NCBI GenBank assembly: GCA_963816725.1 | Contig: CAWFMC010000006.1 | Span: 186,001-250,000, forward strand | Length of the DNA stretch: 64,000 nt | DNA from: CAVSUB01 sp963816725 | GTDB lineage: Bacteria; Acidobacteriota; Vicinamibacteria; Vicinamibacterales; 2-12-FULL-66-21 | Direction of reading: 5' to 3' | Shown: positions 8,300 through 16,617 of the stretch, piece after piece | How the letters are laid out: every line of letters begins with the position of its first letter | Position numbering within the stretch: position 1 is the first letter of the stretch | Made by a program: the position numbers and the translations under genes | Notes under the pieces: generated by a model | What the model was told of the DNA's origin: nothing | Databases searched by the model: none | What the model saw: only the letters and a program-made list of their open reading frames with translations

Positions 8300-8514
8300 C
8301 GGCGCCGGACGATGGGCGGAGTCCTATTCAGCGTGAGGGCTATCGAGCCGCTTCGACAAGTAGATTAGCTGGGCACTCCCATCCGCCAATGGAAGCCGGA
8401 TCGTCGCATGCCGCATTGCTGCTGCCATCGCCGATGGTCGGCGGCGCGAGCCGCGCTCTCATCGAGCCCGCACGACCCAACGGTACATGCTGGCGCCTGT
8501 ATCGATCGTGCGGC
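8300..8514. other. Non-coding stretch before the integrase remnant
   Basis: No ORF with coding character, repeat or RNA gene is evident. It lies between the SnoaL-like gene and the decayed integrase and may be debris of the same insertion. I saw no second copy of the tRNA-Leu 3' end here. Confidence 0.3.
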
Positions 8515-8862
8515 CGCCGGAACGGGTGGCGGTACGAGGAGAGCTCACGCACCACCAGCTAGGACGAGGCGCCCGACCTGTTGCGGGTGAACGAGGGGAC
8601 ATCGCCAAAGGTGTCCCCGTCTTGCTGCGGGCCGGCAAGCTGCGATTCGTTGAGACGGTTGCCGACGTCTTGAACGACTTCGCCATGAACGGCCGGAAGA
8701 CGCACGACCAACGAAGCGCCGGATCGATCTGCACCTGACCTCGGTATTCCGCGGGCGCTGGATGGGGGACATCAGGACCGCCGACCTCCGGGCCTTACGA
8801 AGGCGCGCCTCGGGGGTGTCCAGTGACTACTGTTTGTCCAAATCGATAACCTCTCGACGCGC
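8515..8862 (+). pseudogene. Decayed tyrosine-recombinase (phage integrase) fragment
   Basis: Three reading frames together give the N-terminal arm and core-binding region of a phage-type integrase. They are NGWRYEESSRTTS-stop-DEAPDLLRVNE, then a shift to GDIAKGVPVLLRAGKLRFVE and TVADVLNDFAMNGRKTHDQ, then a shift to RRIDLHLTSVFRGRWMGDIR with TADLRALRR. The order matches the DNA-binding half of tyrosine recombinases. There is at least one stop and two frameshifts, and the catalytic domain with its R-H-R-Y residues is missing. It points at the 3' end of tRNA-Leu, 70 bp away, a usual integration site. It is best read as the relic of an integrated element. Confidence 0.6.
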
Positions 8863-8932
8863 GGGCACAGAGACCGAGTCACGACGGTCAGCCCGATCCG
8901 GACGAGTAGCGCAAGTGCTTGATTCGAAATAG

Positions 8933-9016
8933 TGCCGGAGGTGGGAATCGAACCCACACGACCCGAAGGTCACGGGATTTTGAGTCCCGCGCGTCTGCCA
9001 GTTTCACCACTCCGGC
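8933..9016 (-). tRNA. tRNA-Leu (anticodon CAA)
   Basis: Reverse-strand cloverleaf of 84 nt. The acceptor stem GCCGGAG (9016-9010) pairs with CTCCGGC (8940-8934), with discriminator A at 8933. The anticodon loop reads CTCAAAA, giving anticodon CAA. A variable arm (TGACCTTCGGGTCG region) is long, as expected for leucine tRNA. The T-arm is GGGTTCGATTCCC. No encoded CCA. A decayed integrase lies just beyond its 3' end. Confidence 0.95.
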
Positions 9017-9239
9017 GCACGAGGAGGGTCCGTCCAGTATACGGCACCCATCGCTGAACGAATGCGAGCGGCGGCAGGCCCGGTTCTTGCCCCGGCCAGA
9101 ACCACAGCGTCATGGCCACGTCCAGTTGTCGGGCATCCTGCAGCACCGTCCGAGCCGGCAAGTGCTCGCCGGGCAAGCGCTTGCGCGCGACCGCCGGCCG
9201 CGTGCCGCCCGCGGTGGCGATGACAGTTTTGGCGCCGGC

Positions 9240-11399
9240 GTGACGATTGTGAACCAGGCCGGCGCCGGGCCGGGCGCCCGCGCGCTGCGCGGCCCAGGCG
9301 AGGAAACACTGCTGCTGTTCGCGCGCGCCGTGCAGCAGCTCCACACCTATCCACCTGCCAGCCCGCTGTGCCGCCAGGCCATCGCGGCCTGGCATCGTCT
9401 GCTCAGCGGGTCTGCGCAGCGGGAACCGCTCGACTTCAGGGTCGCGCCGGCGGAGCTGACCATCGACGAAGTGGCGGTCGGCCGGGGAACGGTGATCGAG
9501 ACCGAGCTGGCCCGCCGGCTCCACGCCGCGGGTATCGCGCAGGTCACGATCGAGCGCCACGCGTCTCCGCGCGAGCTCACGCACCTCTGCCTCGACCTGC
9601 TGTCCTGCAGCGATCGCCGACACCAGCACCTGGATCTGATTGAGCTGCTCGCCGAGCACGGTGTCTCGCGCATCACCCTGCGGCCGGCCTACCGGCCTGA
9701 AGTGATGCCGGTCGATCCCCCCTCGCAACCCCTCGCCGCACTGGTCGACGAGCAGCGCGCCCGGCGTGAGGCGATGTTCGCCAGCGGCGGTCCGATCAAT
9801 CACCTGTATCCGCCCGACAAGGGCTGGGTGCGCCTCGATCCCTCGACGCGCTTTGCCTCGGTGTCGCTGGTCGATCTCGCCCTGCTGGTCGACAACCCCG
9901 CCTCGCTCGCTGCGATGCTGCTGAGGCTGACCGACGATCAGGACTCGGCCACTTCGCCGCACGATGCGCTGTCGCAGAAGTTCAGCGATGTCGCGACGCT
10001 CTTTGCCGCGCTCGATCCGAGCGTGGCGCGGGTCATGTTCTCGCGCCTCGCGCACGCCGTGCTCGATCTGGACCCGGGCCGGCGCCAGAACCTGCTGCGG
10101 CGCACGATCCTTCCGGGCCTCCTCGACGGCCGGATGGAGGGAGAAGTCCTGCGCGACTTCCCGAATCTCGATCTGGCCGATTCGCTGTGCCTCCTGCTCG
10201 ACCTCGAGACAGCGGCGCCGGAGGTCGTGACGACCGCGCTGGCCAAGCTGGATCTGTCGCCCGAGCGCCACAACGCGGTGCTGCCGCTCATCCGCGAGCG
10301 GCTGCAGACCCGCGCCGGCCACGCCCGCGAAACCAGCCTGGATGCTCACGCCCGCAAGCTGACGGCGATTGACGGGGCGCAGTCGCGCAGCTACGCGGAA
10401 TTCGCCGCCTTCGATCTCGCGCTCGACGAGCACGCCCTCGATGCCCTGATCCGCATCCGCGACGCCATCGTCAGCACGGATGTGGCCAGCGACCAGATCG
10501 CCTGCCTGTGGAACCTGGTCCGGCTCGAGGCCAACCCGGATCTCGCCGCCCGGTTCATGACCCGAGCGGTCGCGGCGATCGATCGGCTCGACGCCGAGGG
10601 ACGCTGGGCCCATTTCGGCTACTGGATCGGCCGCTTCGCCGACCTTGGCGCGGCTCTTCGCCCGACCCGGCCGGACGTGAGCGACGTGATCGTGCCGCGG
10701 ATGGCGGAGTTCAACTCCGTAGCGCGCGCCGCGCGGCTCATCGAGCTTGCGGCGCGCGGCGACGAGGGGCGCGCCGCCGCCGGCGCGATCATCACCGCCC
10801 TCGGCCCGGCGATCGGACCGCCGCTGGCCATCGCCTCCACGACCCGCGGCGCCGACGGCCGCGAGGTGATGAGCCGCTCCGGCCAGCAGCTGCTCGGTGA
10901 GCACGCGCCGCTGCTCGCGCCTGCCGTCGCCGAGGCGCTCCACACCGCCGCGCCTTCGGTAGCACGGGCGCTGATCCGGATGCTCAGCGTCGCGGGTGCC
11001 GGCTACGAACCGATGGTCGCGACCCAGCTTCGCAGTGCGGACGAACAGACCGGGCGCGAAGCGCTCCGGTGTCTGGCGCGGATCGGCACGGCTCGCGCCG
11101 CCGCGCTGGTCCGCGGCGCCGTCGATCCGGCGACCACCTGGCTCTCCGGTGCGGCCGTCGATACCTTGTGGCAGTTCCCGCCGGCGGTGGCGCGCAAGCA
11201 AGTGCTGGAACTCCTCTCGCACCGGATGTTCGTGCTGCAGCACCCGGCGCTCGCGGCCAGGCTGCTCGATCGCGCGGCGCAGCTCGGGCCGGACGGCCTG
11301 CCGCCGGTGCTGGCGACGCTGGTGCCACTGCGCTACCGCGTCTGGAGCCCGGCGCTTGCCCGTGTGGGCCGGCGCGCGCACGCGCTGCTCCGCTCCTGA
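9240..11399 (+). CDS. HEAT-like repeat protein sharing an N-terminal domain with the next gene
   Basis: A largely alpha-helical protein of about 719 residues with no signal peptide. Residues ~22-150 form a domain (LHTYPP near residue 37, ERHASPRELTHL, ELLAEHGVSRITL) that also occurs at the start of the adjacent HD-GYP protein. Residues ~230-450 are Leu/Ala-rich helices without a known motif. Residues ~540-719 contain HEAT-like units (LLGEHAPLLAPAVAEALHTA, EQTGREALRCLARIGTARAA). HEAT solenoids usually bind proteins. The start is uncertain: GTG 9240 or 9249 are the first plausible codons after the tRNA, and longer readings run through the tRNA antisense. It ends 5 bp before the HD-GYP gene, so the two are co-transcribed. 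Confidence 0.6.
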   Translation: MTIVNQAGAGPGARALRGPGEETLLLFARAVQQLHTYPPASPLCRQAIAAWHRLLSGSAQREPLDFRVAPAELTIDEVAVGRGTVIETELARRLHAAGIAQVTIERHASPRELTHLCLDLLSCSDRRHQHLDLIELLAEHGVSRITLRPAYRPEVMPVDPPSQPLAALVDEQRARREAMFASGGPINHLYPPDKGWVRLDPSTRFASVSLVDLALLVDNPASLAAMLLRLTDDQDSATSPHDALSQKFSDVATLFAALDPSVARVMFSRLAHAVLDLDPGRRQNLLRRTILPGLLDGRMEGEVLRDFPNLDLADSLCLLLDLETAAPEVVTTALAKLDLSPERHNAVLPLIRERLQTRAGHARETSLDAHARKLTAIDGAQSRSYAEFAAFDLALDEHALDALIRIRDAIVSTDVASDQIACLWNLVRLEANPDLAARFMTRAVAAIDRLDAEGRWAHFGYWIGRFADLGAALRPTRPDVSDVIVPRMAEFNSVARAARLIELAARGDEGRAAAGAIITALGPAIGPPLAIASTTRGADGREVMSRSGQQLLGEHAPLLAPAVAEALHTAAPSVARALIRMLSVAGAGYEPMVATQLRSADEQTGREALRCLARIGTARAAALVRGAVDPATTWLSGAAVDTLWQFPPAVARKQVLELLSHRMFVLQHPALAARLLDRAAQLGPDGLPPVLATLVPLRYRVWSPALARVGRRAHALLRS

Positions 11400-11404
11400 T
11401 CGCC

Positions 11405-12811
11405 ATGGCCACTCGCCCACTGCCCTCGATGCCGCTTCTCTCGCCCACCGATCCGCTGGCGTTGCTCAAGAGCCTCGTCAGCCTGCGGCGGCTCACCGGC
11501 ATGTATCCGCCGGGCCATCCGGCGATCGAGCAGAAGCTCGGCGAGATCGACGGCGCGGTACAGAGCCACTTGCGCGACGCGTCGCACCTGCGGCTCGACG
11601 TGATCCACGGGATGGCCCATCTCGACGGGGTCTCCTACCGCAACGAAAGCGACACCCAGGCGCAGATCCTCACCGAGCTGACCGATCTCGGGATCGACAG
11701 CATCCACATTGCTCCCGGCGTGTCGCGGCAGGAGCTGCACGCGCTGGCCGAGTTCCTGTGGGCTCTCCGGGAGGTCCCGTCGGGCGAAGCGGTTGATTCG
11801 CTGCTCGCGCAGCGCGGTGTCCACCACGTCAGCCTGGGGCGCCTGGTGCCGCTCGACACGCGGTGGCACGCGGCGCTCTATCCCGACGCTCCCGAAGGGC
11901 CGATGGATCCGGACTACGCCGAGTCGCTCGCGCTCACGGAGCGCACGTTCGACGATGTGTCGGGCGGACGGGGGATGAACGTGGTCACCGTCCGCGACAT
12001 CGTGCAGCTGCTGGTGCGGAAGGTGGCCGGCAGCAGCGCGGCCCTCGGACAAATTCTGTCCGTCAAGCTGTACGAGAACCTGACCTACTGCCACTCGGTG
12101 AACGTGGCCACGCTGAGCCTCTTGATCGGCAAGCAGCTCGGGTTTCGCGATGGGGCGATCGCCGCCCTTGGCGAAGCCGCGCTGCTCCACGACATCGGCA
12201 AGACCCGCATCTCGCTCGACGTGCTGCGCAAGCCATGCGCGCTCGATCGCCGCGAGCGGGCGATTATGGAGTCCCACACCACGCTTGGCGCGGAGATCCT
12301 CGTCGAAGTCGACGGGTTGCGGCCGCTGACCCCCACCGTCGCGCTCGAGCACCATCGCGGCGTGGACGGCGCCGGCTACCCCGATCTCGGCGAGCACGCC
12401 ATACCGCACTTTCTGAGCCAGATCGTGTCGGTCGCCGACATCTATGAGGCGATCACCGGGGCCCGCTCGTATCAGGCGCCCGGCACACCCGAGCAGGCGT
12501 GCCTCATCCTGGCCCGGCTCGCCGGCACGAAGCTGAATACCGCGCTGGTGAAGGCCTTCGTCAACGCGATCAGCTTCTTTCCGCTCGGCTCGCTGGTCAG
12601 GACCGACCGGGGCGAGCTCGGCGTCGTGATCCGCACGACTCAGGGTGAGCCGCTGCATCCGGTGATCGCGCTCCTGTCCGCCGACTACGAGCGTCTGCCA
12701 GGCGACGTCGATACGAGTGCCCGCGATCACACGGGGGCGTACCTCCGCCACATCATCGAGACGGTCACGCCAGTCCGGCCGCTCGATTTGAACGAGCTCT
12801 TCGCTGCCTGA
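11405..12811 (+). CDS. HD-GYP domain protein (probable c-di-GMP phosphodiesterase) with a shared N-terminal domain
   Basis: A 468-residue cytoplasmic protein. Residues ~18-148 are the domain shared with the upstream HEAT-like protein (GMYPPGHPA, APGVSRQELHAL, LLAQRGVHHVSL). The HD-GYP domain follows: HD at 262-263 in LLHDIGKTRIS, H291 in HTTLGAEIL, HH at 316-317 in EHHRGVDGAGYP with GYP at 324-326, and D345 in SVADIYEAI. Metal-ligand positions and the GYP tripeptide are intact, so c-di-GMP hydrolysis is likely, though the usual HHE is HHR here. The ATG lies 5 bp after the upstream stop. The partner probably modulates or localises the enzyme (inference). Confidence 0.85.
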   Translation: MATRPLPSMPLLSPTDPLALLKSLVSLRRLTGMYPPGHPAIEQKLGEIDGAVQSHLRDASHLRLDVIHGMAHLDGVSYRNESDTQAQILTELTDLGIDSIHIAPGVSRQELHALAEFLWALREVPSGEAVDSLLAQRGVHHVSLGRLVPLDTRWHAALYPDAPEGPMDPDYAESLALTERTFDDVSGGRGMNVVTVRDIVQLLVRKVAGSSAALGQILSVKLYENLTYCHSVNVATLSLLIGKQLGFRDGAIAALGEAALLHDIGKTRISLDVLRKPCALDRRERAIMESHTTLGAEILVEVDGLRPLTPTVALEHHRGVDGAGYPDLGEHAIPHFLSQIVSVADIYEAITGARSYQAPGTPEQACLILARLAGTKLNTALVKAFVNAISFFPLGSLVRTDRGELGVVIRTTQGEPLHPVIALLSADYERLPGDVDTSARDHTGAYLRHIIETVTPVRPLDLNELFAA

Positions 12812-12928
12812 CTGTGCGATTGCCGCAAGTGACCCACAGGATTTCCACGACACGCGCTGAACGCTGACTTCGATCGACGGCGCTCCGTACGCTATCAGCG
12901 TGGCGAGGGCTTCGACTAGGATCACGAC

Positions 12929-14023
12929 GTGTCGATCGTCGCGCATCTTCGTCAAACGCTCTTTTCGAGCTGGCTCAACGTGCTGCTCGTGGCCGCGCCA
13001 ATCAGCTGGTGGCTGGACTCCCAGTCGGCGGCGCCGACCTGGATCTTCGTGGCCTCGGCGGTCTCGCTGATCCCCGCGGCCGGGCTGATCGGTACCGCCA
13101 CCGAACATCTCGCGGAACGGGCCGGGCCGACACTCGGCGGGTTCCTCAACGCGACGTTCGGCAATGCCGCCGAGCTGATCATCGCGATCGCCGCCCTGCG
13201 CGCGCACCACACCGCGGTCGTCAAGGCCTCGATCACCGGCAGCATCATCGGCAACCTGCTCCTGGTGTTCGGCCTGTCCTGCGTGGTCGGCGGGTTCAGC
13301 CACGGCTCGCAGAAGTTCAACCGCACGTCGGCCGGCACCGCGACGGTCATGCTGTTTCTCGCCACGGTCGCCCTGGTGATGCCGGCGGTCGTCGATCTGG
13401 TGAGCTTCGGCTCGCTACAGGCGCATCCCGAGGAAATCGATCGTCTCAGCTTCTGGACCTCGATCGTCCTGCTGGTCGTTTACGTCGCCGGACTGATCTT
13501 CAGCTTTCGCAACAATCGCGACCCGCTCCGCGGCGGCCATCGGCCGTCGAAGGGATCGCACGTCAGCATTGGCGCGGCGCTGACGGTGCTGGCAATCGGC
13601 ACGCTGCTGACGACGGTGCAGGCCGAGGTCCTCGTGGTCGCGCTCGAACCGGCGCTCAAGGCACTCGGCATGTCCGAGCTCTTCGCCGGCGTCATCGTCG
13701 TGGCACTGGTCGGCAACGCCGCGGAGCATTACAGCGCAGTCAGCGCCGCGCGGCGGAACGAGATGACGTTGGCGCTGGAGATCTCCGTCGGCAGCAGCGC
13801 CCAGATCGCCTTGATGGTCGCGCCGCTGCTGATCCTGCTGTCGTTTGCGTTCGGGCATCCGATGTCGCTGGTCTTCAACGCCTTCGAAATCACGGCCATC
13901 GGCCTCTCCGTGCTGGCGATCGCGATGGTCTCGCACGACGGCGAAAGCAACTGGCTGGAGGGGCTGCAGCTCCTCGCCGTCTACGTCATCCTCGCGCTCG
14001 CATTCTTCCTGATACCCGGCTGA
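12929..14023 (+). CDS. cax: Calcium/proton antiporter (CaCA superfamily)
   Basis: A 364-residue inner-membrane cation exchanger with about 11 hydrophobic segments. The two alpha-repeat motifs that form the cation site are intact: GFLNATFGNAAELIIAI (about residues 70-86, acidic E80) and VALVGNAAEHYSAV (about residues 257-270, E264). The lengths of the two halves and the GNAAE motifs match the Cax/VCX1 group, which exchange Ca2+ for H+. A GTG start at 12929 follows AGGA about 8 bp upstream. The 118 bp gap before it shows no clear promoter. Confidence 0.88.
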   Translation: MSIVAHLRQTLFSSWLNVLLVAAPISWWLDSQSAAPTWIFVASAVSLIPAAGLIGTATEHLAERAGPTLGGFLNATFGNAAELIIAIAALRAHHTAVVKASITGSIIGNLLLVFGLSCVVGGFSHGSQKFNRTSAGTATVMLFLATVALVMPAVVDLVSFGSLQAHPEEIDRLSFWTSIVLLVVYVAGLIFSFRNNRDPLRGGHRPSKGSHVSIGAALTVLAIGTLLTTVQAEVLVVALEPALKALGMSELFAGVIVVALVGNAAEHYSAVSAARRNEMTLALEISVGSSAQIALMVAPLLILLSFAFGHPMSLVFNAFEITAIGLSVLAIAMVSHDGESNWLEGLQLLAVYVILALAFFLIPG

Positions 14024-14174
14024 GCCGGATACGCTACGCCGGCGGTCAGTGTTGATGAGAGAGGCACAGCCTCAACCATCTTCGAGCACATTCTGCACGA
14101 CTCAGCCCGACCGTCACCAGCAAGGAACTTTCTTCCTTATAGAAGGCCCTGCAGCGTCCCCCGCAGAGGCCAGC

Positions 14175-14190
14175 TGGCACCGCGCTTGCT
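14175..14190 (+). promoter_or_regulatory. Sigma-54 type promoter
   Basis: TGGCAC-CGCGC-TTGCT matches the -24/-12 consensus TGGCAC-N5-TTGCW at every defined position. The GG and GC dinucleotides are correctly spaced, so transcription should begin near 14201, about 35 bp before ATG 14236. A small hairpin (GAGGC-ACA-GCCTC, 14060-14072) lies about 100 bp upstream and could be an activator site or the end of cax. Confidence 0.55.
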
Positions 14191-14235
14191 GAATCGGTGG
14201 CCAGTGAGATTGAAAAGCATCAGAAGGGGGCGAAG

Positions 14236-15594
14236 ATGAAACGTTGGACTTCTACTTGGGCGGCGCTTCTGGTCGCGGGTTTCCTCGCGGTCCCGGCAGC
14301 TGCGCAGACGCCACAGACGACTGCCGCGCCGACGACGAGCGCCGCACCGAGCCAGAGCACGGCCGCGCAGGGTACGCCGCAGGAGCACCTGCAGAAGGCC
14401 GATGCCGCGGTGAACAGCATCCCGGCCGGTGCCGTGAGTGGCCCGGCGAAAGCGCAGATTGCCGAGCTGAAGCGCCACATGAGCACGCTGCAGAAGATGG
14501 TCGGCAGCGAAGCGACCGCGGGCGCGAGCAGCACGAAGTGGGCGAGCGAAGCAGCAGCCGCCGACAAGGTGTTCGGTGAGCTGTTAACGGATTCGGCAGC
14601 AACGGGAACGGGCGGCGCGACCACCGCGACCGAGGCGCGACCCACCGGGACGTCGGGAACGAGCGCCTCGAAGGCGACAGCGGCCGTGAGCCTGGATGCC
14701 GAAACCAAGGCCAAGCTGACGGCGGCACGCGCCGACCTGATGGCGTTCGCCTCCGCGATGAGCGGATCGGCGGCGGCCCCGGCCGCGTCGGCCAGCCCGT
14801 CGTCCTCATCGGCGACGAGCAGCACAGCGACTCCGTCCAGCGCCGCGACCACCTCGAGCGCTGCCGCGCCATCCAGCACGGCGACCGCGAGCGCTTCGCC
14901 GGCCGCGCCGACGTCCTCGTCGGCGTCAACGGCTGCACAGCCGTCTGAGCCGACCTCCTCGCCGGCCAGCCAGCCAGCCTCGACTCAGTCGCCGAGCAGC
15001 CAGACTGCTCCGGCATCGCCGACCGCGCAAGCGCCGGCCGAGCCGAGTTCGCCGACGCAGCCGCCCGCCAGCGCGTCACCTGCGCAGCCCTCGACCAGCG
15101 CCGCACCGGCCGCGCAGGATCCGAATGCGGCGAAGGCCGACGCCGACGCGGCCAAGGCGGCGCTCACCGCGGCGCGCGACTCGCTCAGCCAGATGACGCA
15201 GCTGCCGGCCGCCCAGCAGCTCTCGGGTGAGAATCGCACGCAGGTTACCCAGCTCATTGCCAACTTCAACGAGCTGATCACGACGAACTCCGAATGGAAG
15301 GCGTCGTACGCCAAGGTCGAGGCGAATCTCAATGCGCTCATCGGCAGCGGCGACGCGACTGACGAGCCGAAGGCCGCACCTCCTGCAGCAACCGCAGAGG
15401 CCGCAGGCACGGCGGGCACGGCAGGCACGGCAGGCACGGCAGGAACCGCCGGTGCGACCGGCACGTCCGGTAGCGTCGGGACGTCCGGAACGGCGGCGGC
15501 CTCGATCGATCCGCAGGTGAAGGCGAAGCTCACGGAGTTCCGTGCGCACCTGAAGGACTTCGAGAAGGCCGCCGGCGGCGGCGCTTCCAAGTAA
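14236..15594 (+). CDS. Secreted Ala/Ser/Pro/Thr-rich protein with a duplicated helical module
   Basis: A 452-residue exported protein with signal peptide at residues 1-23 (cut after VPAAAQ). Two copies of a two-part helical module are joined by linkers. Copy 1: residues ~51-118 (AKAQIAELKRHMSTLQKMVG, then KWASEAAAADKVFGELL) and ~153-176 (DAETKAKLTAARADLMAF). Copy 2: ~303-372 (RTQVTQLIANFNELI, then EWKASYAKVEANLNALI) and ~425-447 (DPQVKAKLTEFRAHLKDF). Residues 177-296 are almost only S, A, P, T and Q, and 391-412 are Gly-Thr-Ala repeats. No family is recognised; a periplasmic or surface structural role is a guess. It follows a sigma-54-type promoter and ends in a strong terminator, so it is a single-gene unit. 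Confidence 0.7.
   Translation: MKRWTSTWAALLVAGFLAVPAAAQTPQTTAAPTTSAAPSQSTAAQGTPQEHLQKADAAVNSIPAGAVSGPAKAQIAELKRHMSTLQKMVGSEATAGASSTKWASEAAAADKVFGELLTDSAATGTGGATTATEARPTGTSGTSASKATAAVSLDAETKAKLTAARADLMAFASAMSGSAAAPAASASPSSSSATSSTATPSSAATTSSAAAPSSTATASASPAAPTSSSASTAAQPSEPTSSPASQPASTQSPSSQTAPASPTAQAPAEPSSPTQPPASASPAQPSTSAAPAAQDPNAAKADADAAKAALTAARDSLSQMTQLPAAQQLSGENRTQVTQLIANFNELITTNSEWKASYAKVEANLNALIGSGDATDEPKAAPPAATAEAAGTAGTAGTAGTAGTAGATGTSGSVGTSGTAAASIDPQVKAKLTEFRAHLKDFEKAAGGGASK
15406..15468 (+). repeat. In-frame 9-bp tandem repeat coding Gly-Thr-Ala
   Basis: Seven 9-bp units based on GGCACGGCA; the first four are nearly identical and the rest drift (GGAACCGCC, GGTGCGACC, GGCACGTCC). They encode the Gly-Thr-Ala linker of the secreted protein at 14236-15594. 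A 9-bp unit keeps the frame when copy number changes. Confidence 0.8.
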
Positions 15595-15626
15595 GCGCCC
15601 GCCACGCTCGTCACGATCGGTACAGA

Positions 15627-15662
15627 GCGAGAGCCGGGATGGTCCCGGCTCTCGCTTTTTTT
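15627..15662 (+). terminator. Rho-independent terminator
   Basis: A perfect 13-bp stem (15627-15639 with 15643-15655) closes a TGG loop and is followed by seven T residues. It lies 32 bp after the stop of the secreted Ser/Ala-rich protein gene. Confidence 0.92.
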
Positions 15663-15680
15663 GTGTCGAATCGGTCTGTT

Positions 15681-16487
15681 ATGCTCCGCCACACCGTCGA
15701 GGACCGACCGACGCGACCCGATTCGCGGGCGCCACTGCCCTGCTCGTCATCATCTGCTTCCTGCCGCGCGCGGCGCGGGTCCGGCCAGCGAAACAGCGCT
15801 GAAGAACGCCGCGCTCGCCTGGGATCGCGGTGACTACGTCGCCGCGCTGACCACATATATCAGAAGCTGCTCACGTCGCCTGACGCCCACAGCCTCCTGG
15901 GACCAATCGCACTGCACGGCGAGCTGTATCGGACGACCGAGCTCACGGTCGACGGCACCGCGCCGCAATTCGCACCGAGTGGGCAGTACGCCACCCATGA
16001 GACAGGCACGGGAGGGACGCGCGTTACCCATGTGGTGTCGCTCGCGAACCGGTCGAATGAAGCCGCCCTGGCGGTGCGCCCGGTTGCGGATCTCGCCGGC
16101 TATGGTGCCGTCTTCTCACCAGACAGCGCGACGGTCGCCTATCTCAAAATTACACCGTCGCCGGAGCTCAACGCGGCGGCCGCCGTTGTCGGTCGCGCAC
16201 CAGCTGCGGAGCGTGCGCTGCGCCGCGCGATGCTCAACAATCGGCTCGCGGCCACGTCGACGATCGCGCTGCGCGACCTGGCGAGCGGACGCGAGACGGC
16301 GATCGCCGTCGAGAACCTGGCGAAAGCGTCGTTGGTGATGGGGCCTGGCGGAGCCGTGTTCTTCTCGGGAGCCGAGGCTGCCGCAGGCGCGCCGCAGCAG
16401 ATCTACCGCGCCAGCGATGCGCGTGCCGCGAGCGCGATCACGTCAGGCGCGGGCGACAAGACACCGGTCTTGGTGAACGCCAGCTAG
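15681..16487 (+). pseudogene. Remnant of a large secreted S9-type (prolyl oligopeptidase-like) peptidase
   Basis: The parts of one protein lie in different frames. A signal-like stretch (RFAGATALLVIICFLPRAA) is in one frame. ETALKNAALAWDRGDYVAAL is in a second. After an AT insertion in the ATATAT run near 15857, the third frame reads SPDAHSLLGPIALHGELYRT, then ELTVDGTAPQFAPSG and later VFSPDSATVAYLKI, in the style of the beta-propeller of large acidobacterial S9 peptidases. Reading stops at 16487 after KTPVLVNAS, and no catalytic alpha/beta-hydrolase domain follows. The family assignment rests on remembered pattern. At 16488-16617 there is only Pro/Arg-rich out-of-frame debris. Confidence 0.5.
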
Positions 16488-16617
16488 CTGCCGCCGCGTC
16501 CACGGCCAGCCCCGCAAGCACCGGCGCCGCCCGCGCGACCACCACCTACCACCATCCGTGTCGGGAGAAGCAGCGCGTCACGGCAAACGTGGTCGCCACC
16601 CTGAAGGGCACGGTGAA

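Noticed and set aside
8919..9239. Extending the HEAT-like protein N-terminus upstream through the tRNA
   Set aside because: The extra ~107 residues would be encoded antisense to tRNA-Leu and look non-coding. The shared N-terminal domain begins after 9240.
8970..11420. Very long reverse-strand ORF opposite the HEAT-like gene
   Set aside because: Its translation is Arg/Gly/Gln-rich with no domain, and it runs through the tRNA. It is a GC-bias shadow of the plus-strand gene. Long antisense ORFs at 11333-13303, 42188-43687, 54655-57015 and 61629-63230 are rejected for the same reason.
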